A stretch of DNA of 58,043 bases, taken from assembly GCF_030693485.1 (NCBI RefSeq), contig NZ_JAUYAN010000308.1, positions 1-58,043 on the forward strand, in the 5' to 3' direction. This document shows positions 57,345 to 58,043 of this stretch, piece by piece. The stretch is from Bradyrhizobium sp. (GTDB taxonomy: Bacteria; Pseudomonadota; Alphaproteobacteria; Rhizobiales; Xanthobacteraceae). Made by a program: the position numbers and the translations under genes. How positions within the stretch are numbered: position 1 is the first letter of the stretch; every line of letters starts with the position of its first letter. The notes beneath the pieces are model-generated. The model saw nothing but the letters and a program-made list of their open reading frames with translations, did not search any database and was not told the DNA's origin.

Positions 57345-58043
57345 TTATGATGCCCATTTCAGCCCCTCGAACTGGCTTGAGAGTTTGTGGCTGAAGTCGC
57401 CGAGGTCGGTGAAGCCGAGCCGCTCCAGTCTGCCTTCCAGCGTGTGCAGCGCCGCGGCGTCGGGACGGGTAGGCAGGTTCGAGCCCTTCACCAGGTCCAT
57501 CGCCTGCCGCAGATTGCCGGGCAGCTCACCGGCCGGAATGTTCTGCGCGCCATAGGCCGTGCGCACGCTGTCCAGCGTGTCGATACCCTTCTGCGCCTGC
57601 GCGATCGCCTCGAATGGATCGCCGCGCCGCAGGTTGCCGGTCACCTTCTCGTGGAACTGCTGCGCCATCCCCTGCGGGTCGGCGAGTTTTATTGGCTGCG
57701 ACGGTGGCGCTACCTTGCCCGAGGCGATGTCCTTGAGTTCGGCGATGCGGGTGGTGCCGGTGCCTCCCACTTCGCCACCGGGAAGGTTGCCGCGCTGGCC
57801 GGTCCTGAGGTCCGCGATCTGGTCGGAGTAGTCGCGGCCCGCCTCGCGGAAGGCGCGGTCGGTCGGGGTGTGGCCATGCTGCTCCGCCCACCACGCCTTC
57901 TGCTGCGCCGGGTCCATGCCTCCAGGGCATTTTGTCTTGTCGAAAAAGGTCAGTTCGGCGAAGGCGTCGTTGGAATGCTGCTCCCATTTCGTCTTCGGCA
58001 CCTCGACCCACTTGCCGTCAGCGTTCTGGGTCAATACCCGGAA
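57345..58043 (-). CDS. C-terminal part of a larger protein of unknown function (5' end cut off)
   Basis: 232 residues are visible; the frame is open through the right edge without an ATG, so the start lies outside. The readable part is soluble, Gly/Gln-rich, with segments such as FAELTFFDKTKCPGGMDPAQQKAWWAEQHGHTPTDRAFREAGRDYSDQIADLRTGQ and FHEKVTGNLRRGDPFEAIAQAQKGIDTLDSVRTAYGAQNIPAGELPGNLRQAMDLVKGSNLPTRPDAAALHTLEGRLERLGF. It heads the minus-strand group with the zinc-ribbon and exported proteins. I do not recognise a domain. Confidence 0.6.
   Translation of the reverse strand, partial: FRVLTQNADGKWVEVPKTKWEQHSNDAFAELTFFDKTKCPGGMDPAQQKAWWAEQHGHTPTDRAFREAGRDYSDQIADLRTGQRGNLPGGEVGGTGTTRIAELKDIASGKVAPPSQPIKLADPQGMAQQFHEKVTGNLRRGDPFEAIAQAQKGIDTLDSVRTAYGAQNIPAGELPGNLRQAMDLVKGSNLPTRPDAAALHTLEGRLERLGFTDLGDFSHKLSSQFEGLKWAS

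Overview
The window is a GC-rich chromosomal segment from an alphaproteobacterium of the Nitrobacteraceae, most likely Bradyrhizobium or a close relative. This is inferred from gene content: a GH17 beta-glucan synthesis protein of the NdvC type, a bacterial phosphatidylcholine synthase, a NasT/NasS nitrate-responsive pair, IalB, HspQ, SdhE next to Mfd, and several families of palindromic intergenic repeats familiar from that group. No rRNA, tRNA, insertion sequence, prophage or CRISPR array was found.

Layout. 1-4.1 kb: a periplasmic small protein cut by the left edge, divergent from an NdvC-like GH17 membrane protein, then a small membrane protein and a SPOR-like membrane protein. 4.2-8.4 kb: glmU and glmS, the UDP-GlcNAc supply genes, and a DUF502 membrane protein. 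8.5-9.0 kb: a ParE-type toxin-antitoxin pair whose toxin appears internally deleted. 9.0-15.2 kb: recG, a palindromic repeat, sdhE overlapping mfd. 15.2-19.9 kb (minus strand): an orphan peptide-binding protein, an AMP-binding-fold protein lacking its catalytic motifs, and a receiver/GGDEF protein lacking GGDEF. 20.1-28.6 kb: ialB and hspQ around a stack of terminators, an AEC transporter, a UbiH-type hydroxylase, pcs, a quinone oxidoreductase, an ArgD-type aminotransferase and rimO.

28.7-34.2 kb is a nitrite assimilation module: nasT and nasS (antiterminator and nitrate sensor), a 323-bp leader with a sigma-54-like promoter, a hairpin with an ANTAR-type loop and a candidate terminator, then nirA (siroheme nitrite reductase) overlapping an FAD/NADPH reductase that carries a four-cysteine cluster motif where CysJ has a flavodoxin domain. 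34.2-41.2 kb: repeats, a 50-residue membrane protein, pxpBCA (5-oxoprolinase), an RraA/aldolase-like protein, a cupin, a GNAT acetyltransferase and secreted or unknown proteins.

41.3-48.3 kb (minus strand) looks like one six-gene operon: Tat-exported binding protein, two permeases, UgpC-type ATPase, D-2-hydroxyacid dehydrogenase and amidase, with two large hairpins after the binding-protein gene. 48.7-53.7 kb holds a Spy/LTXXQ protein, VOC and PilZ proteins, a Bug-type binding protein, a DsbA-like oxidoreductase, a lipoprotein and small genes. 53.8-54.5 kb is a decayed locus: a JAMM (MPN/Mov34) isopeptidase-like gene with a frameshift and an upstream gene remnant.

54.6-58.0 kb contains secreted proteins of unknown function and a minus-strand operon (large protein cut by the right edge, zinc-ribbon protein, exported protein) that I could not assign to a described system. 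The points most worth following are the nirA leader and its iron-sulfur reductase, the paired degenerate enzyme-fold proteins, the decayed JAMM locus, and the unassigned right-end operon.
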